A stretch of 64,000 nucleotides of DNA, from the NCBI RefSeq assembly GCF_014193845.1, contig NZ_JACHZX010000001.1:124001-188000 (forward strand). Direction: 5' to 3'. Within the stretch, counting starts at the first letter, position 1; each line of letters begins with the position of its first letter. The translations under genes and the position numbers were made by a program. The DNA comes from Sphingomonas sp. BK345 (GTDB lineage: Bacteria > Pseudomonadota > Alphaproteobacteria > Sphingomonadales > Sphingomonadaceae). Of the stretch, positions 62,352-64,000 are shown in pieces. The notes beneath the pieces are model-generated. The model was not told where the DNA came from. It saw nothing but the letters and a program-made list of their open reading frames with translations, and made no database searches.

Positions 62352-62745
62352 GCGTGGGGCTCATGCCGAAGCGGGTAAGCGAGGGCAAGAGCGGTCGCCG
62401 ACGTCGGTCAGCGTTGAGGTTCCTTGAAGCACGCGCGGCGGCATCATCGCCTTTTAACGGCCGAGGAGTGTCGGTTGATGCGATGCCGCTCCTGTGCGCT
62501 GCTGGTGATCCTGGCCAACCCGAGAGGCGCCTTCCCGACCGAGTGGCCGCATGCGCGCCGGACGATCACCTGCTGGTCCTGGTTCCGGCAGCGAACATGG
62601 GAGGGCCAGCTGGAGCAGACGGAGCGTTTCTGGGTGCAGGCTCCCCACGCACGACGATGTGCGACGAACGGCTTGGCCTGGCGCTCCGAGCAGCGACGGC
62701 CGGTGCTCGACCGCGTTCTCTGACGCTCCTACGCTGGGCCGGCAG
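62352..62745. other. 394-bp gap between hisF and hisA, no supported gene
   Basis: This is the second longest gap without a supported gene in the window. A TTG-initiated frame from 62424 to 62723 on the plus strand would encode 99 residues rich in Arg and Trp with two Cys pairs; it has no recognisable family and runs against the operon. No long inverted repeat or tRNA is evident. It could hold an hisF promoter or a decayed gene. Confidence 0.5.
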
Positions 62746-63480
62746 CTACGCCGCCGCCGCCACGCTCAGCGCAGCCGCCAAATCGAGTCGCCCGTCGTAC
62801 AGCGCCCGCCCGGTGATCACGCCCTCGACGCCGTCGCGCGCGTGTAGCGCCAGGACGTGGATGTCGGCGATACCGGCCACGCCGCCGCTCGCGATCACGG
62901 GAATGTCGACCGCGCGCGCGAGGTCCACCGTCGCCTCGATGTTGGCGCCCTTGAGCAGCCCGTCGCGACCGACGTCGGTGAACAGCAGCGCCGCCACGCC
63001 CGCGTCCTCGAAGCGGCGCGCGAGCTCGACCACGCTGGTGGTGGAAACGTCGGCCCAGCCCTTGGTCGCGACCATGCCGTCGCGCGCGTCCACCGCGACC
63101 ACCACGCCGCCGGGAAAATCGCGCGCGGCGCCGCGGACGAACTCGGGGTCCTCCAGCGCGGCGGTGCCGATCACCACGCGCGACACGCCGAGGTCGAACC
63201 AGCGCTCGACGCTCTCGCGCGTGCGGATGCCACCGCCGAGCTGGACGTGGCCGGGGAAGCGCGCGACGATCGCGCGCACCGCGTCGCCGTTGACGCTGGC
63301 GCCGGCGAAGGCGCCGTCGAGGTCGACGACGTGAAGGTGTTGCGCGCCGGCGTCGGCGAACAGCATCGCCTGCGCCGCGGGATCGTCGCCGTAGACCGTG
63401 GCGCGCGCCATGTCGCCCTCGGCGAGGCGGACCACTTGGCCCTGTTTGAGGTCGATCGCGGGAAAGACGATGAGGGTCAT
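62746..63480 (-). CDS. hisA: Phosphoribosylformimino-5-aminoimidazole carboxamide ribotide isomerase
   Basis: This 244-residue barrel opens with [20 protein letters not shown], whose Asp is the general base, and has the second conserved Asp in [14 protein letters not shown]. The phosphate loops [11 protein letters not shown] and [11 protein letters not shown] are intact. It isomerises ProFAR to PRFAR, the substrate of HisFH. It is paralogous in fold to the neighbouring hisF. A class B repeat separates it from hisH upstream. Confidence 0.98.
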   Translation of the reverse strand: MTLIVFPAIDLKQGQVVRLAEGDMARATVYGDDPAAQAMLFADAGAQHLHVVDLDGAFAGASVNGDAVRAIVARFPGHVQLGGGIRTRESVERWFDLGVSRVVIGTAALEDPEFVRGAARDFPGGVVVAVDARDGMVATKGWADVSTTSVVELARRFEDAGVAALLFTDVGRDGLLKGANIEATVDLARAVDIPVIASGGVAGIADIHVLALHARDGVEGVITGRALYDGRLDLAAALSVAAAA

Positions 63481-63563
63481 GCGGGGCTACTCTGGGAGGT
63501 GATGCGGCGGGCGGACGCGCCGAGGGAGGCGTTCGACGGGCGCCACGTCGCCCCTCTCACTGC

Positions 63564-63659
63564 CGTCATCCCGGACTTGGTTCGGGATTCACCGTGCCGC
63601 CCATCCAGCGGCCGGCAAGCACGTGGAGCCCTGGATCCTGAAACGAGTTCAGGATGACG
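63564..63659. repeat. Inverted repeat element (class B) between hisH and hisA
   Basis: The left arm, about 63564-63592, begins CGTCATCCCGGACTTGGTTC. The right arm, about 63630-63659, ends in TTCAGGATGACG. The arms match imperfectly because the right arm is of the GAAACGAGTTCAGG subtype also seen at 12672-12768. It sits inside the histidine operon. Confidence 0.8.
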
Positions 63660-63703
63660 CCTCGGACGGGAAGAGCGCGACCGACTCACCACCGCCGTGC
63701 CCC

Positions 63704-64000
63704 TCACGGCCGCCACGCCAGGAAGCGCTCCAGCAGCGCCAGCCCGTAGCGCTGGCTCTTCTCGGGATGGAATTGCACCCCAACCACATTCTCGCGCGCC
63801 ACCGCGGCGGTGACCGGACCGGCATGGTCGGTGGTCGCCACCACATGCGCGCCGGTGAAGGCGTAGCTGTGGAGGAAATAGGCTTCGCCCGGGACGATCA
63901 GCGCGTGCTCGACCCGCGGCACCACGTCGTTCCAGCCCATGTGCGGCACCTTGGCGTCGGTGCCCGCGACGTCGATACGGCGGACGGTCCCGTCGATCCA
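63704..64000 (-). CDS. hisH: Imidazole glycerol phosphate synthase glutamine amidotransferase subunit (5' end cut by window edge)
   Basis: The C-terminal 98 codons are present and the frame continues past the right edge. VPHMGWNDV matches the conserved HisH segment before the oxyanion region, ALIVPGEAYFLHSYAFTG follows, and VVGVQFHPEKSQRYGLALLE supplies the His and Glu of the class I glutaminase triad; the catalytic cysteine lies outside. It provides ammonia to HisF. Gene order hisH-hisA-hisF is standard for the family. Confidence 0.96.
   Translation of the reverse strand, partial: WIDGTVRRIDVAGTDAKVPHMGWNDVVPRVEHALIVPGEAYFLHSYAFTGAHVVATTDHAGPVTAAVARENVVGVQFHPEKSQRYGLALLERFLAWRP

Noticed and set aside
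62424..62723. A possible 99-residue plus-strand gene in the hisF-hisA gap
   Set aside because: TTG start, no recognisable family, no convincing ribosome site and opposite to the operon; kept only as a note on the gap.
1..64000. tRNA, rRNA, prophage or insertion sequence genes
   Set aside because: I looked through the gaps and saw no cloverleaf-like segment ending in a CCA-compatible stem, no rRNA segments, and no transposase or integrase motifs; a covariance-model scan would be needed to exclude small RNAs.

Overview
This 64 kb stretch is a very GC-rich (roughly 70 % by eye), densely packed bacterial chromosome segment with short intergenic gaps and many 4-base stop/start overlaps. The gene content points to an alphaproteobacterium of the Sphingomonas type: three TonB-dependent receptors, a bo3 quinol oxidase operon beside a RegB/RegA (PrrB/ActS-type) redox two-component system, an NdvA/ChvA-type glucan exporter, a dciA-dsbA-dsbA-smc cluster, and several dispersed palindromic repeat elements. 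I see no rRNA or tRNA genes, transposases, prophage genes or CRISPR arrays.

Layout. 0-12.6 kb is mostly core: a membrane-anchored cytochrome c (cut by the left edge), pheA, a secreted oligopeptidase B, the minus-strand group mutY-serine hydrolase-nudC, then dciA-like, two DsbA-type oxidoreductases and smc. 12.8-17.4 kb is an iron/siderophore uptake locus: DUF3649-PepSY-DUF3325 diverging from a siderophore receptor across a Fur-box-like palindrome. 17.4-22.8 kb carries a type I secretion ABC/HlyD pair with no visible substrate or TolC, and ndvA. 23-24.9 kb has a uracil-DNA glycosylase-family protein and an MHS-type transporter. 25-31.9 kb is respiration and its likely control: cyoABCD-surf1 followed by regB-regA. 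32-39.1 kb is a carbohydrate uptake region: a large TonB receptor divergent from a binding protein and two permeases, whose ATPase is encoded convergently on the other strand. 39.4-46.4 kb holds a complete RND efflux system (adaptor, pump, outer-membrane channel) diverging from a TetR regulator over a perfect palindrome.

46.5-53.3 kb is the clearest functional story: a LacI regulator, a TonB receptor preceded by two LacI-type operators, an amylosucrase and a plant-SUT-like MFS transporter. It has the same four components as the sux sucrose-utilisation locus of Xanthomonas. Sucrose would cross the outer membrane by the receptor and the inner membrane by the transporter, then be cleaved or polymerised in the cytoplasm.

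53.4-57 kb holds possible polysaccharide decoration genes: a DUF1624 acyltransferase-like membrane protein, an FrhB-like protein and a polysaccharide pyruvyl transferase. 57.1-60 kb has an ADP-ribose-type Nudix hydrolase, mscL and an amino acid permease. The right end is a minus-strand histidine operon segment in the order hisH (cut by the right edge), hisA, hisF, rlpA, hisE and a HIT protein. Three sequence classes of long inverted repeats are scattered between genes throughout the window.
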